Shown here one piece after another: positions 1 through 10,545 of a stretch of 64,000 bases of DNA. Position 1 is the stretch's first letter. Every line of letters starts with the position of its first letter. The notes under the pieces were generated by a model. It did not search any database, was not told where the DNA came from, and was given only the letters and a program-made list of their open reading frames with translations. Where the stretch lies: contig NZ_JACVOZ010000001.1 in NCBI RefSeq assembly GCF_018882125.1, positions 248,001 to 312,000 on the forward strand, in the 5' to 3' direction. The position numbers and the translations under genes were made by a program. The stretch is from Polynucleobacter sp. AP-Melu-500A-A1. GTDB taxonomy: Bacteria > Pseudomonadota > Gammaproteobacteria > Burkholderiales > Burkholderiaceae.

Positions 1-2111
<2,111 letters not shown>

Positions 2112-2114
2112 CTT

Positions 2115-2606
2115 ATGAAATCAAAAAAAACAAAACCACCGAAGGTGGACCGATCTTCTGTCGTTGTGAAAACCTCCCCTATACATGGCAAAGGGGTTTT
2201 TGTTGTTAAGCCGATTAAGAAGGGTCAGGCTATTATTGAATATAAGGGTGAGCGCATTAGTTGGAAGTTGGCAGAGAAGCGCCACCCGCACGATCCAAAG
2301 GATCCAAACCACACCTTTTATTTTTCCTTGGACGATGGTCGTGTAATCGATGCTAAATACGGCGGCAATGCAGCGCGTTGGATTAATCATTCTTGCAAGC
2401 CGAGTTGTGAAACAAAAGAAAAAGAAATTAATGGTGAGCCCCGCGTGTTCATTTATGCGAAGCGCTCATTAAGGGTTGGTGAGGAGCTCTTTTACGATTA
2501 CTCGCTCGATGTTGAGGGCCGAGTTACTAAGCAAATGAAGAAAGATTACGAGTGTCGTTGTGGCGCAAAGAAATGTCGCGGCACTATGCTCGCTGTCGAA
2601 GACTAA
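2115..2606 (+). CDS. SET domain protein-lysine methyltransferase
   Basis: 163 aa protein that is essentially one SET domain plus post-SET segment, a fold that transfers methyl from S-adenosylmethionine to protein lysines. Visible motifs: HGKGVF (24-29), the cofactor/substrate-site NHSC (91-94) inside GGNAARWINHSCKPSCE, the catalytic-tyrosine region LFYDYS (125-130), and a post-SET cysteine cluster C147-x-C149-x4-C154 that with C94 could hold a zinc ion. Length is close to a minimal SET plus post-SET module. The N-terminus is Lys-rich (MKSKKTKPPK). It starts three bases after the gyrB stop, so it is probably translated from the same transcript. The substrate is unknown; a basic DNA-associated or ribosomal protein would be a guess. 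The fold assignment is firm. Confidence 0.9.
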   Translation: MKSKKTKPPKVDRSSVVVKTSPIHGKGVFVVKPIKKGQAIIEYKGERISWKLAEKRHPHDPKDPNHTFYFSLDDGRVIDAKYGGNAARWINHSCKPSCETKEKEINGEPRVFIYAKRSLRVGEELFYDYSLDVEGRVTKQMKKDYECRCGAKKCRGTMLAVED

Positions 2607-2623
2607 TAAAGCATTCATAGATC

Positions 2624-2848
2624 ATGTTGTATGTAACCATTCAAGAGCTTGAGGCGGCGATTAATTACTGGCGCAGCCAATCTCCGGCGGAAGGCGAGGA
2701 GTTGCGCTTATGCCCCGAGGCGGCCACTCTTGCAAAGCCTTATGCGCTGATGATTGTTCAGGGCGCTCAACGCGTACCTTTGGATGTTTTGGATGGTACG
2801 GCGAGAACCGCCATTCAAAAATTTCTAAAAATAAGTCAATCGTCTTAA
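2624..2848 (+). CDS. DUF3717 family small protein
   Basis: 74 aa. The opening TIQELEAAINYWRSQSPAEG followed by an acidic LCPEAATLAKPYALMI stretch matches the DUF3717 family as I remember it from Burkholderiales (family assignment from memory). No signal peptide or membrane segment; mostly helical composition. Starts 17 bases after the SET gene on the same strand and is likely co-transcribed with it. No function is known for the family and nothing here suggests one. Confidence 0.75.
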   Translation: MLYVTIQELEAAINYWRSQSPAEGEELRLCPEAATLAKPYALMIVQGAQRVPLDVLDGTARTAIQKFLKISQSS

Positions 2849-2949
2849 ACACCAAACCTTTTAGGGTTTAGGGTTATCGCTATATAAAGCAAGCCCATCT
2901 TGCGGTATCCTCAATGTCTTGCCCCAAACAAGGGACAGAGGGTACGAGA

Positions 2950-3711
2950 TTGCAAGAAACAATATTAAAAACCATTGGGCTAGGGAAATCTTTTAAAGGT
3001 TTCTCTGCAGTAAGTGATGTTAATTTAGACGTCACCAGGGGAACCATTCATGCATTGATTGGGCCCAACGGCGCCGGCAAAACCACCTGTTTCAATCTTC
3101 TGACAAAATTTCTTGAACCATCAAACGGACAAATTCTATTTAATGGTTTTGATATTACAAAAGAGGCGCCCGCACAGATTGCGCGACGTGGAATTATTCG
3201 CTCTTTTCAGATTTCAGCAGTTTTCCCCCATTTAACAGTTTTAGAAAATGTTCGTGTTGCACTGCAGCGAGAGTTGGGCACAGAGTTTCATTTTTGGAAA
3301 TCTGGTGAATCCCTCAAGGTTCTAAATGGGCGCGCCATGGAGCTTCTTCATGAGGTTGGTTTGGAAGAATTTGCCCACGAACAAACTTTAAATCTAGCGT
3401 ATGGCCGAAAGCGAGCATTGGAAATTGCAACTACCTTAGCAATGGAGCCAGAGCTAATGCTTTTAGATGAGCCTACGCAGGGCATGGGGCATGAGGATGT
3501 AGAGCGTGTAACGGAGCTAATTGACCGCGTCGCTAAAGGCCGCACTATTTTAATGGTTGAGCACAATATGAAGGTGGTGGCCTCTATTGCTGATCGGATT
3601 ACCGTACTCCAACGTGGGGCGGTTTTAGCAGAGGGCTCCTATCAAGAGGTTTCTAAAAACCCATTAGTGGTCGAGGCATATATGGGCAGCCATGGAGGCG
3701 ACGCTTTATGA
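2950..3711 (+). CDS. ABC transporter ATP-binding protein, LivG type
   Basis: First ATPase of a branched-chain-amino-acid-type (HAAT) importer, energising uptake through the two permeases downstream. Starting at TTG 2950 it is 253 aa. Walker A GPNGAGKTT is at about 38-46, the signature is the LivG-like LAYGRKRALEIA rather than LSGGQ, Walker B is LMLLDEPTQGM, and the switch is MVEHNM. I prefer TTG 2950 over ATG 2914 because GAGGG at 2938-2942 sits 7 bases before it, while the ATG lacks a Shine-Dalgarno sequence; the upstream start would add 12 residues. Overlaps the next ATPase by 4 bases (ATGA), implying coupled translation. Confidence 0.9.
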   Translation: MQETILKTIGLGKSFKGFSAVSDVNLDVTRGTIHALIGPNGAGKTTCFNLLTKFLEPSNGQILFNGFDITKEAPAQIARRGIIRSFQISAVFPHLTVLENVRVALQRELGTEFHFWKSGESLKVLNGRAMELLHEVGLEEFAHEQTLNLAYGRKRALEIATTLAMEPELMLLDEPTQGMGHEDVERVTELIDRVAKGRTILMVEHNMKVVASIADRITVLQRGAVLAEGSYQEVSKNPLVVEAYMGSHGGDAL

Positions 3712-4412
3712 GCGACATGGCGCTAGAGGTTAAAAATTTAGAGTCTTGGTATGGGGAGTCTCATATTTTGCATGGCCTAAACTTTGCAGTGCGCGATGGC
3801 GAGGTTGTGACTCTTTTGGGCAGAAATGGTGCTGGCAGAAGTACCATGCTTAAAACTATTTTAGGTCTGACTAGCAAACGAACAGGCTCTATCCGTGTTT
3901 TTGGTAACGAGACTATTAATTTACCAACTTATCAAATTGCACGCCTGGGGATTGGCTATTGCCCAGAGGAAAGAGGTATTTTTGGTAGCCTAGATGCTCA
4001 AGAAAACCTCCTGCTTCCTCCAAAAATTTCTTCTGGTGGCATGGAATTAGAAGAAATTTACGAGATGTTCCCCAACCTTTATGAAAGAAGAAATAGTCCC
4101 GGCACCAGGCTTTCTGGCGGCGAGCAGCAAATGTTGGCGATGGCGAGGATTTTAAGAACTGGCGCCAAACTTTTGCTGTTAGATGAGATCACCGAAGGGC
4201 TTGCGCCTGTGATTGTTGAAAAACTTGGCGAGGTTGTTTCTAAATTAAGAAACAGGGGCTTTACGATTGTGCTGGTGGAGCAAAACTTTAGATTTGCAGC
4301 TGAGCTTGCGGACAGACATTATGTGGTTGAAAGCGGTTTGATAGTCGAGGTGGTGGAACGTGCAGACTTAAAGGCGAAGGCCGAAGTCTTAAATGGTTTT
4401 TTGGGCGTTTAG
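3708..4412 (+). CDS. ABC transporter ATP-binding protein, LivF type
   Basis: Second ATPase of the importer, 234 aa. Signature LSGGEQQMLAMARIL, Walker B LLLLDEITEGLAP and the LivF-type switch VEQNF (Gln for His) are all present. The P-loop reads GRNGAGRST at 38-46, so the usually invariant Walker A lysine is Arg44. From memory, Arg here also occurs in some betaproteobacterial LivF homologues, so this may be a subfamily trait rather than damage. The start ATG overlaps the stop of the LivG-type gene. A 28-base gap with an AAGGAAAA ribosome site leads to the binding-protein gene. Confidence 0.9.
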   Translation: MSDMALEVKNLESWYGESHILHGLNFAVRDGEVVTLLGRNGAGRSTMLKTILGLTSKRTGSIRVFGNETINLPTYQIARLGIGYCPEERGIFGSLDAQENLLLPPKISSGGMELEEIYEMFPNLYERRNSPGTRLSGGEQQMLAMARILRTGAKLLLLDEITEGLAPVIVEKLGEVVSKLRNRGFTIVLVEQNFRFAAELADRHYVVESGLIVEVVERADLKAKAEVLNGFLGV

Positions 4413-4440
4413 TTGAGTATTTACTTTTAAAGGAAAAATA

Positions 4441-5637
4441 ATGAAACGGACTTTAATTTCTATGGCAGTAGTGGCTTTAGCCGCAGCCTCTAGTAGTGCA
4501 AATGCAGCCGATCCAACTGCCGTAAAGATCGGTTTTATTACCGATGTCTCGGGCCTATATTCAGACATTGATGGTCAGGGTGGCTTGGAGTCAATCAAAA
4601 TGGCTATTGCCGACTTTGGTGGCAGTGTTTTAGGTAAAAAAATTGAAATAGTTTCTGCAGACCACCAAAACAAAGCAGATATCGCAGCATCAAAAACCAG
4701 AGAGTGGATTGACCAAGATGGCGTAAGCGTTATTTTTGGTGGAACCAATTCTGGAACTGCTTTGGCAACTTCAAAAGTGGCTGCAGAGAAAAAACGAATC
4801 TACATTAATAATGGAGCAGGAACTTCCGCGTTAACGAATGAGCAGTGCACCCCCTACACCATTCACTACACCTATGACACGGTTGCCTTGGCATACGGCT
4901 CAGCTAGAGGGATGATGAATAAGGGCTTAAAGACTTGGTATTTTTTAACAGCTGACTACGCTTTTGGATATGCCCTTGAGAAAGACGCAACGAATGATAT
5001 TAACGCCCTTGGTGGAAAGGTTTTGGGGACATCTAAGCATCCATTAAATGCTAGCGATTTTTCATCTTATTTATTGCAGGCGCAGGCCTCAAAAGCACAG
5101 GTCTTGGGTTTGGCTAATGCAGGTGGCGACACAATTAATTCCGTTAAGGCTGCCAATGAGTTTGGTATTACCAAAACCATGAGGATTGCTGGTTTATTGG
5201 TATTCATTACCGATGTGCACGCAATTGGCATCCAAAATGCACAAGGCCTACTGGCTACCGAGGCCTGGTATTGGGATCAAAATGACCAAACTCGTAAGTT
5301 TGCAAAACGTTTCTTTGAAAAAATGAAACGCATGCCAACCATGGTTCAAGCAGGAAATTATTCATCCACGATGACGTATTTGAATGCTGTTAAAGCTGCT
5401 GGCACTAGTGATTCAGACAAGGTGATGCAGCAAATGCGCAAGGTCAAAATTAACGACATGTTTACAAAAAATGGCTATATCCGCAAAGATGGAACCATGG
5501 TCCATGACATGTATCTGTATGAAGTTAAAACACCAAGCGAAGTTAAAAGCCCATGGGATTACTACAAGCTAGTTGCGACCATTCCGGGTGACAAGGCATT
5601 TGCTCCAGAGTCTTATTCTCAGTGCAGCATTAAGTAA
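4441..5637 (+). CDS. ABC transporter periplasmic substrate-binding protein, HAAT type
   Basis: 398 aa precursor. A signal peptide (KR, hydrophobic stretch, cleavage after ANA near residue 23) directs it to the periplasm. The mature part is a type I periplasmic binding protein of the Leu/Ile/Val, urea and aromatic-acid group: it opens VKIGFITDVSGLYSDIDG and has the FGGTNSGTALATSKVA region of the ligand cleft. Two cysteines (NEQC near 139 and SQCSIK at the C-terminus) could form a disulfide. It lies between the ATPase pair and the permease pair of one operon. The ligand cannot be read from sequence; a carboxylic or aromatic acid is as likely as a branched-chain amino acid. Confidence 0.9.
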   Translation: MKRTLISMAVVALAAASSSANAADPTAVKIGFITDVSGLYSDIDGQGGLESIKMAIADFGGSVLGKKIEIVSADHQNKADIAASKTREWIDQDGVSVIFGGTNSGTALATSKVAAEKKRIYINNGAGTSALTNEQCTPYTIHYTYDTVALAYGSARGMMNKGLKTWYFLTADYAFGYALEKDATNDINALGGKVLGTSKHPLNASDFSSYLLQAQASKAQVLGLANAGGDTINSVKAANEFGITKTMRIAGLLVFITDVHAIGIQNAQGLLATEAWYWDQNDQTRKFAKRFFEKMKRMPTMVQAGNYSSTMTYLNAVKAAGTSDSDKVMQQMRKVKINDMFTKNGYIRKDGTMVHDMYLYEVKTPSEVKSPWDYYKLVATIPGDKAFAPESYSQCSIK

Positions 5638-5639
5638 TT

Positions 5640-6524
5640 TTGGAAATCTTCGGCCTTTCTATTTCTGCTTTGTTAAGCCAGCTCCTTTTGGGGCTGGTTA
5701 ACGGCAGTTTTTATGCAATCCTGAGTTTAGGGTTGGCAGTGATATTTGGCCTTTTAAATGTGATTAACTTTTCACATGGCGCCATGTTTATGTTGGGCGC
5801 CATTGTGACTTGGATGGCTGGACAATATTTTGGAATTAATTATTGGGTGATGTTGTTGCTGGCGCCGATCATTGTTGGCCTTGTTGGCGTTTTAATTGAG
5901 CGTTTATTGCTCAGGCATTTATATAAACTCGATCATTTATATGGACTGTTATTGACTTTTGGTTTAACGCTATTTATCGAGGGCGTACTGCGCTCCATTT
6001 ATGGCGCTTCTGGGTTATCTTATAGCGCTCCCGAGGCTTTGCGCGGAGCTACTGATTTGGGCTTTATGGTGTTGCCAAACTACCGTGCATGGGTTGTGGT
6101 TTCTTCTCTAACAGTGTGTTTTGCCACTTGGTACGTGATAGAAAAAACCAGTATTGGAGCCTATTTACGCGCCGGTACAGAAAACCCAAAACTGGTTCAA
6201 GCATTTGGAGTGAACTTTCCGTTGATGACAACCTTAACCTATGGATTTGGTGTGGCGCTAGCCGCTTTCTCGGGCGTGCTAGCTGCGCCGATCATTCAGG
6301 TTTCACCGCTAATGGGTTCTAACCTCATCATTATTGTTTTTGCTGTGGTGGTGATTGGCGGCATGGGATCTATCATGGGCTCAATAGTCACCGGCCTAGG
6401 ATTGGGATTGGTTGAGGGCCTGACTAAGGTATTTTATCCAGAAGCATCAAGTACTGTGGTGTTTGCGATCATGGTGATTGTTTTGCTCTTTAGGCCAGCA
6501 GGCCTTTTTGGGCGGGAAAAATGA
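5640..6524 (+). CDS. ABC transporter permease, LivH type
   Basis: 294 aa inner-membrane permease with about eight hydrophobic segments. The N-terminal run NGSFYAILSLGLAVIFGLLN followed by VINFSHGAMFMLGA is typical of LivH. The gene appears to start at TTG 5640, two bases after the binding-protein stop, with no clear ribosome site, so translation is probably coupled; the next Met in frame would remove conserved sequence. The C-terminus LLFRPAGLFGREK is the usual family ending. Overlaps the LivM-type gene by 4 bases. Confidence 0.88.
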   Translation: MEIFGLSISALLSQLLLGLVNGSFYAILSLGLAVIFGLLNVINFSHGAMFMLGAIVTWMAGQYFGINYWVMLLLAPIIVGLVGVLIERLLLRHLYKLDHLYGLLLTFGLTLFIEGVLRSIYGASGLSYSAPEALRGATDLGFMVLPNYRAWVVVSSLTVCFATWYVIEKTSIGAYLRAGTENPKLVQAFGVNFPLMTTLTYGFGVALAAFSGVLAAPIIQVSPLMGSNLIIIVFAVVVIGGMGSIMGSIVTGLGLGLVEGLTKVFYPEASSTVVFAIMVIVLLFRPAGLFGREK

Positions 6525-7480
6525 AATCACTTAAATTCTGGCTTTTTCTAGCTGTTTTTGTTGTCGCAATTGCGGCGCCATTCTTTGCCTATCCGATTTT
6601 TTTAATGAAAATTTTATGCTTTGCTCTTTTTGCAGCAGCATTTAATTTATTGCTGGGATATACCGGCCTTCTTTCTTTTGGCCATGCCGCCTTTTTTGGT
6701 GGCGCGGGATATTGTGCAGGCTATTTGATGCGCGACATGGGAGCGGGACCCGCGCTTGGTATAGCGCTGGGGGTCATATTTGCTGCTGCCTTGGGCGCGC
6801 TGATTGGTGGCTTGGCGATTCGCCGTCAAGGGATTTATTTTTCAATGATTACCCTTGCTTTGGCACAGATGTTTTACTTTATATGCCTACAAGCTCCAGC
6901 CTCTGGTGGGGAAGATGGTTTTCAGGGCATTCCGAGAGGTGTGTTGTTTGGCTTTATCAACTTACAAAATGATTTAAATCTCTACTATTTTGTTTTAGTT
7001 CTTGTGCTTGCTGGATTTTTATTTATTGCCAGAGTCATCACTTCTCCATTTGGACAGGTATTAAAAGCCATTAAAGAAAATGAGCCTCGCGCAATATCTT
7101 TGGGCTATAACGTTAATCGTTTTAAGTTTTTAGTATTTATTTTGTCTGCTGCACTTGCTGGCTTGGCGGGCAGTGCTCAAGCGCTAGTTTTGGGTTTTGA
7201 GACCCTCACCGATGTTCATTGGAGCATGTCAGGCCTAGTCATATTAATGACCCTTGTGGGCGGGGTTGGTACTTTGGCGGGCCCTTTTGTGGGAGCCTTG
7301 GTAATCGTTTTGCTTGAACACAGGGTAGGTGAGATTGGAAACTTCTTGGCTCAAATTACTGGAGTGACTTGGTTTAACTCTTTAGGTGAGTCAGTCACCA
7401 TCGTTACGGGCTTGATATTTGTTTTCTGCGTAATGGCTTTTCGCCGCGGCTTGGTTGGGATCTTTACTAAAAAGCAGTAA
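6521..7480 (+). CDS. ABC transporter permease, LivM type
   Basis: 319 aa second permease of the importer, with about nine hydrophobic segments. The family signature LLGYTGLLSFGHAAFFGGAGY is split across residues 44-64, and the conserved region with IKENEPRAISLGYNV occurs mid-protein. It closes the five-gene operon. Its stop codon is one base from the stop of the convergent kinase gene, so there is no room for a terminator outside coding sequence. The arrangement ATPase-ATPase-binding protein-permease-permease is complete, so the importer should be functional. Confidence 0.9.
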   Translation: MKSLKFWLFLAVFVVAIAAPFFAYPIFLMKILCFALFAAAFNLLLGYTGLLSFGHAAFFGGAGYCAGYLMRDMGAGPALGIALGVIFAAALGALIGGLAIRRQGIYFSMITLALAQMFYFICLQAPASGGEDGFQGIPRGVLFGFINLQNDLNLYYFVLVLVLAGFLFIARVITSPFGQVLKAIKENEPRAISLGYNVNRFKFLVFILSAALAGLAGSAQALVLGFETLTDVHWSMSGLVILMTLVGGVGTLAGPFVGALVIVLLEHRVGEIGNFLAQITGVTWFNSLGESVTIVTGLIFVFCVMAFRRGLVGIFTKKQ

Positions 7481-7481
7481 A

Positions 7482-8489
7482 TTACTGTTGAGCACAAGCC
7501 CAACCTAGATCAGCAAGCGCCCCCGATTTTGTTCCGTTTTCAATTGCATCGCTTGCATTGGCATTGCCATCCATCGCGCGTTTGGTAATGCCATGCAAAA
7601 TCGCTGAAATTCGGAATAAGTTGTAAGCCATGAGGAAGGGCCAGTGCTCTGATATTGAGCGCCCAATTCGTTTTTCGTATAAGGCAATATATTCAGCTTC
7701 ACTAGGAATTCCTAAGGTGGCGAGGTCTAGTCCTTGTATCCCACGCCAAAGGGTGGGCGCAATTCTCCAAGCCATGCATTGATATGCAAAATCTGCCAAA
7801 GGATTGCCAAGGGTAGAAAGCTCCCAATCTAAAACCCCAATGATGCGAAAATCCGTTTCGTGAAAGATAAGGTTGTCCATGCGAAAGTCACCATGGATTA
7901 GTGAAGTTGTATCTTCTGCTGGAATATGCTCAGGCAACCAGTTCATCAACTTATGAAGAGAATCAGGAATGGCAATATTGGCTTCACGCACTTGTCTAGA
8001 CCAGCGCGTTATTTGCCGCGAAAAATAATTACCAGGCTTACCAAAGGTTTCTAATCCAAGCGATACATAATCTAATCCATGTATTGCAGAGATAGTCTGA
8101 TTCATTTGCTCATAAATCTGATAGCGCTCGCGAGGTAGAAGGCCTGGCAAAGATTGGTCTACGAAGACCCGCCCATCAAGATATTCCATAATGAAAAAGG
8201 CCGTTCCAATAATGCTTTCATCTTCACAATAAGCCAGCATTTTGGGGACAGGAACATCTGTACTAGCTAGCGCTTTCATGACGCGATGCTCTCGATCAAC
8301 CGCATGCGCTGATGGCAATAAAATACCGCCCGGTTTTTTTCTGAGCACGTAATGCGAGTTGCCATTACTAATTTTGAATGTTGGGTTAGATTGGCCGCCA
8401 GTTAATTGGTTAAGCTCTATCGGACCCTTGGTCAGCCCCAATGCATTTAAGTACTCAGCAAGCGCTTGTTGAAAAGAGAGGGCTTGCAT
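7482..8489 (-). CDS. APH-fold phosphotransferase (ACAD10/11- and LvaA-like kinase)
   Basis: 335 aa from ATG 8489; an ATG at 8531 would add 14 residues and overlap the upstream gene by 29 bases, and neither start has a strong ribosome site. It has the aminoglycoside-phosphotransferase kinase fold: nucleotide loop GGQSNPTF (31-38), catalytic loop HGDFRMDN (189-196, base Asp191), and the Mg-binding DWE (Asp211) followed by STLGNPLADFAY. This subfamily is fused to or clustered with acyl-CoA dehydrogenases (human ACAD10/11) and includes Pseudomonas LvaA, which phosphorylates 4-hydroxyacyl-CoA. The neighbours here are exactly such a dehydrogenase and an SDR, so an acyl-CoA substrate is more likely than an antibiotic (inference). 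Confidence 0.85.
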   Translation of the reverse strand: MQALSFQQALAEYLNALGLTKGPIELNQLTGGQSNPTFKISNGNSHYVLRKKPGGILLPSAHAVDREHRVMKALASTDVPVPKMLAYCEDESIIGTAFFIMEYLDGRVFVDQSLPGLLPRERYQIYEQMNQTISAIHGLDYVSLGLETFGKPGNYFSRQITRWSRQVREANIAIPDSLHKLMNWLPEHIPAEDTTSLIHGDFRMDNLIFHETDFRIIGVLDWELSTLGNPLADFAYQCMAWRIAPTLWRGIQGLDLATLGIPSEAEYIALYEKRIGRSISEHWPFLMAYNLFRISAILHGITKRAMDGNANASDAIENGTKSGALADLGWACAQQ

Positions 8490-8502
8490 AGTCGATTTGT
8501 AT

Positions 8503-9273
8503 TTATAAGCCGTTGATGAGGTGGCCGCCATCTACCGCAATAGTTGCCCCGGTCATTGCATTGCTGGCTTCAGAGGCTAAGAGCAATAATGGCCCATTCA
8601 AGTCTTCTAGATTATTGAAGCGCCTTGAAGGTATACGTGCAAGAATTTTTTGTCCTGCCTCACTTAGTAGAAAGTCGCGATTGAGATCGGTAATGACATA
8701 ACCGGGTAATAACGCGTTGACACGAATTTGGTGGCGCGCAAGCTCTAGTGCCATGACTTTGGTGCTTTGGATTACCCCTGCCTTAGAGATGACATAGGGG
8801 GCAACACCACCAATAACGCGCTCCCCCAAAATAGAGGAAATATTGACAATATTGCCAGGCGTATTAGTGGCAACTAAGCGTCGTGCAGCCTCGGTTGCAA
8901 CCAGCCATGAACCCTTTAAGTTGGTATCAATTACACGATCCCAGTCTTCCTCGGTTTGATCAAGCAACTTGCTATTAATACTCATGCCCGCGTTGTTAAT
9001 AACAATGGTTGGCAAAGACCATGTCATCATTTCATCGAAACACTTCACTACGCTTTTTTTGTTCGTGACGTCTAATTCAAATGCCTTTGCTTGGCCGCCC
9101 AATAGGGTGATTTCATCTACAACAGACTGTAGTTGCTCTATGCGGCGTGATGCAAGGGCTACTTTTGCACCTGTTTGAGCCAGTAGCATGGCGCAGTGCT
9201 TGCCAATTCCACTAGAGGCGCCGGTAATAAAGACTGTTTTGTTATCCAAGCGAAACAGCTGATTAATATCCAT
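8503..9273 (-). CDS. SDR family NAD(P)-dependent oxidoreductase
   Basis: 256 aa classical short-chain dehydrogenase. Cofactor motif TGASSGIG (17-24), NNAG (93-96), catalytic Ser146/147, Tyr160 and Lys164 (YVISK), and a C-terminus ending in TGATIAVDGGHLING. The basic ASRR at 41-44 after beta-2 suggests NADP(H) preference (inference). Its start overlaps the dehydrogenase stop by one base (TAATG on the minus strand) and the kinase follows, so the three form one operon. In a 4-keto/4-hydroxyacyl-CoA route it would interconvert the keto and hydroxy forms; a general 3-oxoacyl reductase is the alternative. Confidence 0.9.
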   Translation of the reverse strand: MDINQLFRLDNKTVFITGASSGIGKHCAMLLAQTGAKVALASRRIEQLQSVVDEITLLGGQAKAFELDVTNKKSVVKCFDEMMTWSLPTIVINNAGMSINSKLLDQTEEDWDRVIDTNLKGSWLVATEAARRLVATNTPGNIVNISSILGERVIGGVAPYVISKAGVIQSTKVMALELARHQIRVNALLPGYVITDLNRDFLLSEAGQKILARIPSRRFNNLEDLNGPLLLLASEASNAMTGATIAVDGGHLINGL

Positions 9274-10442
9274 TACTTGAGTTCTTTGTTTGCAATAATT
9301 TTGCGCGCCATACTCCAGCGGTGTACCTCGTTTGGCCCATCATAAATTCGGAAGCCACGCATATCTTTAAAAATTTTCATGAGTACAGTTTCGCCAGTGA
9401 CTCCTTGGCCGCCTAAAATTTGTACGCAGCGATCAATGACTCGCCACTCAGCTTCGGAGCAAATTACTTTGGCACGGCTTGATTCAAAATTACAAGACTG
9501 CCCTTGATCTAAAAGCCATGCTGTATGCCAAATATTTAACCGAGAGGTTTGTAAATCTATATCGTTATCTGCCAACATGAACCCAGTGCCTTCATGCTCA
9601 CCCAAAACTTTCCCAAAGGCTTCTCTTTTACTTGCGTAGGCAACCGCAATATCGTGCGCGCGTTGTGCTTGACCAAGCCAGCGCATGCAATGGGTTAGTC
9701 GAGCCGGCGCTAGACGTATCTGTGCATTCTTAAATCCTTTGCCTAGCTGGCCCAGTATCTGTTTGGAGGATACGCGCAGCTTAGTAAACTCCAGAACGCC
9801 ATGCCCGCCAGTAAAGCAACTATCCATTGCATCCATATTACGAATCAGCTTTATCCCGGGATCCATCATGTCTGAGAGAAACATAGTTGCAGACCCGTCT
9901 TCACCGCGCGCCATGATGATTACAAAATCAGCGCCATTGGCCCCAGTAATAAACCATTTGCTGCCATTGATAAGATAGTCTTCACCATCTTTGGTGGCAG
10001 TTGTCATGAGCATTGAAGGATCGGAGCCAGCGCCAGGAGCAGGCTCTGTCATGGCAAAGCATGAGCGAATTTTTCCTGCAACTAGAGGCCGTAGCCAGCG
10101 CCCTTTTTGTTCTGGACTGCCAATGGCTTCTAGTAAATGAATATTGCCTTCATCAGGGGCATGAATATTCATCGCGGTCGGCCCCAAGGTGGAGTAGCCA
10201 GCTTCTTCAAAAACAATGGCTTTTTCTATATGGCTTAAACCTAATCCCCCCATTTCAATAGAGGCATGTGGCGTGAGTAAGCCTGCTTTACGTGCTAACT
10301 CAATTAACTCTCTACGTAGATCTTCCCCCGGGCCATGTTCGCTTTGCCGCGGGTCTTTTTCAAATGGGATGATTTGATCGCGTATAAATGACCGTGTCCG
10401 ATCCCGCAACTCTTCTAGTTTGGGCGTTAAAGAGAAGTCCAT
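9273..10442 (-). CDS. Acyl-CoA dehydrogenase family protein (ACAD10/11-like)
   Basis: 389 aa flavoprotein with the whole acyl-CoA dehydrogenase fold: N-terminal helical domain, CFAMTEPAPGAGSDP FAD/substrate strand (about 127-142), ITGANGADF, C-terminal helical domain with QILGGQGVTGE. The C-terminal catalytic segment reads YDGPNEVHR (367-375), with Asp368 where ordinary dehydrogenases have the catalytic Glu of YEG. From memory ACAD10/11 and LvaC have a similar DGPDEVH segment. That supports a role in removing a 4-phosphate or gamma-hydroxyl rather than plain dehydrogenation (inference). First gene of the minus-strand operon; divergent from the TSUP gene across about 100 bases. Confidence 0.88.
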   Translation of the reverse strand: MDFSLTPKLEELRDRTRSFIRDQIIPFEKDPRQSEHGPGEDLRRELIELARKAGLLTPHASIEMGGLGLSHIEKAIVFEEAGYSTLGPTAMNIHAPDEGNIHLLEAIGSPEQKGRWLRPLVAGKIRSCFAMTEPAPGAGSDPSMLMTTATKDGEDYLINGSKWFITGANGADFVIIMARGEDGSATMFLSDMMDPGIKLIRNMDAMDSCFTGGHGVLEFTKLRVSSKQILGQLGKGFKNAQIRLAPARLTHCMRWLGQAQRAHDIAVAYASKREAFGKVLGEHEGTGFMLADNDIDLQTSRLNIWHTAWLLDQGQSCNFESSRAKVICSEAEWRVIDRCVQILGGQGVTGETVLMKIFKDMRGFRIYDGPNEVHRWSMARKIIANKELK

Positions 10443-10545
10443 ATTTTGATTGTAATAGCAGGGAAAACTGAAATCACACTTAAAATTTCCTATGACTAAA
10501 ATACCTTTTGAATAAGGCTACTACGTAAGACCTTATGAATATTTT

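Noticed and set aside
7482-8489. Antibiotic (aminoglycoside) resistance kinase
   Set aside because: Fold is APH-like, but operon context and subfamily resemblance point to acyl-CoA metabolism.
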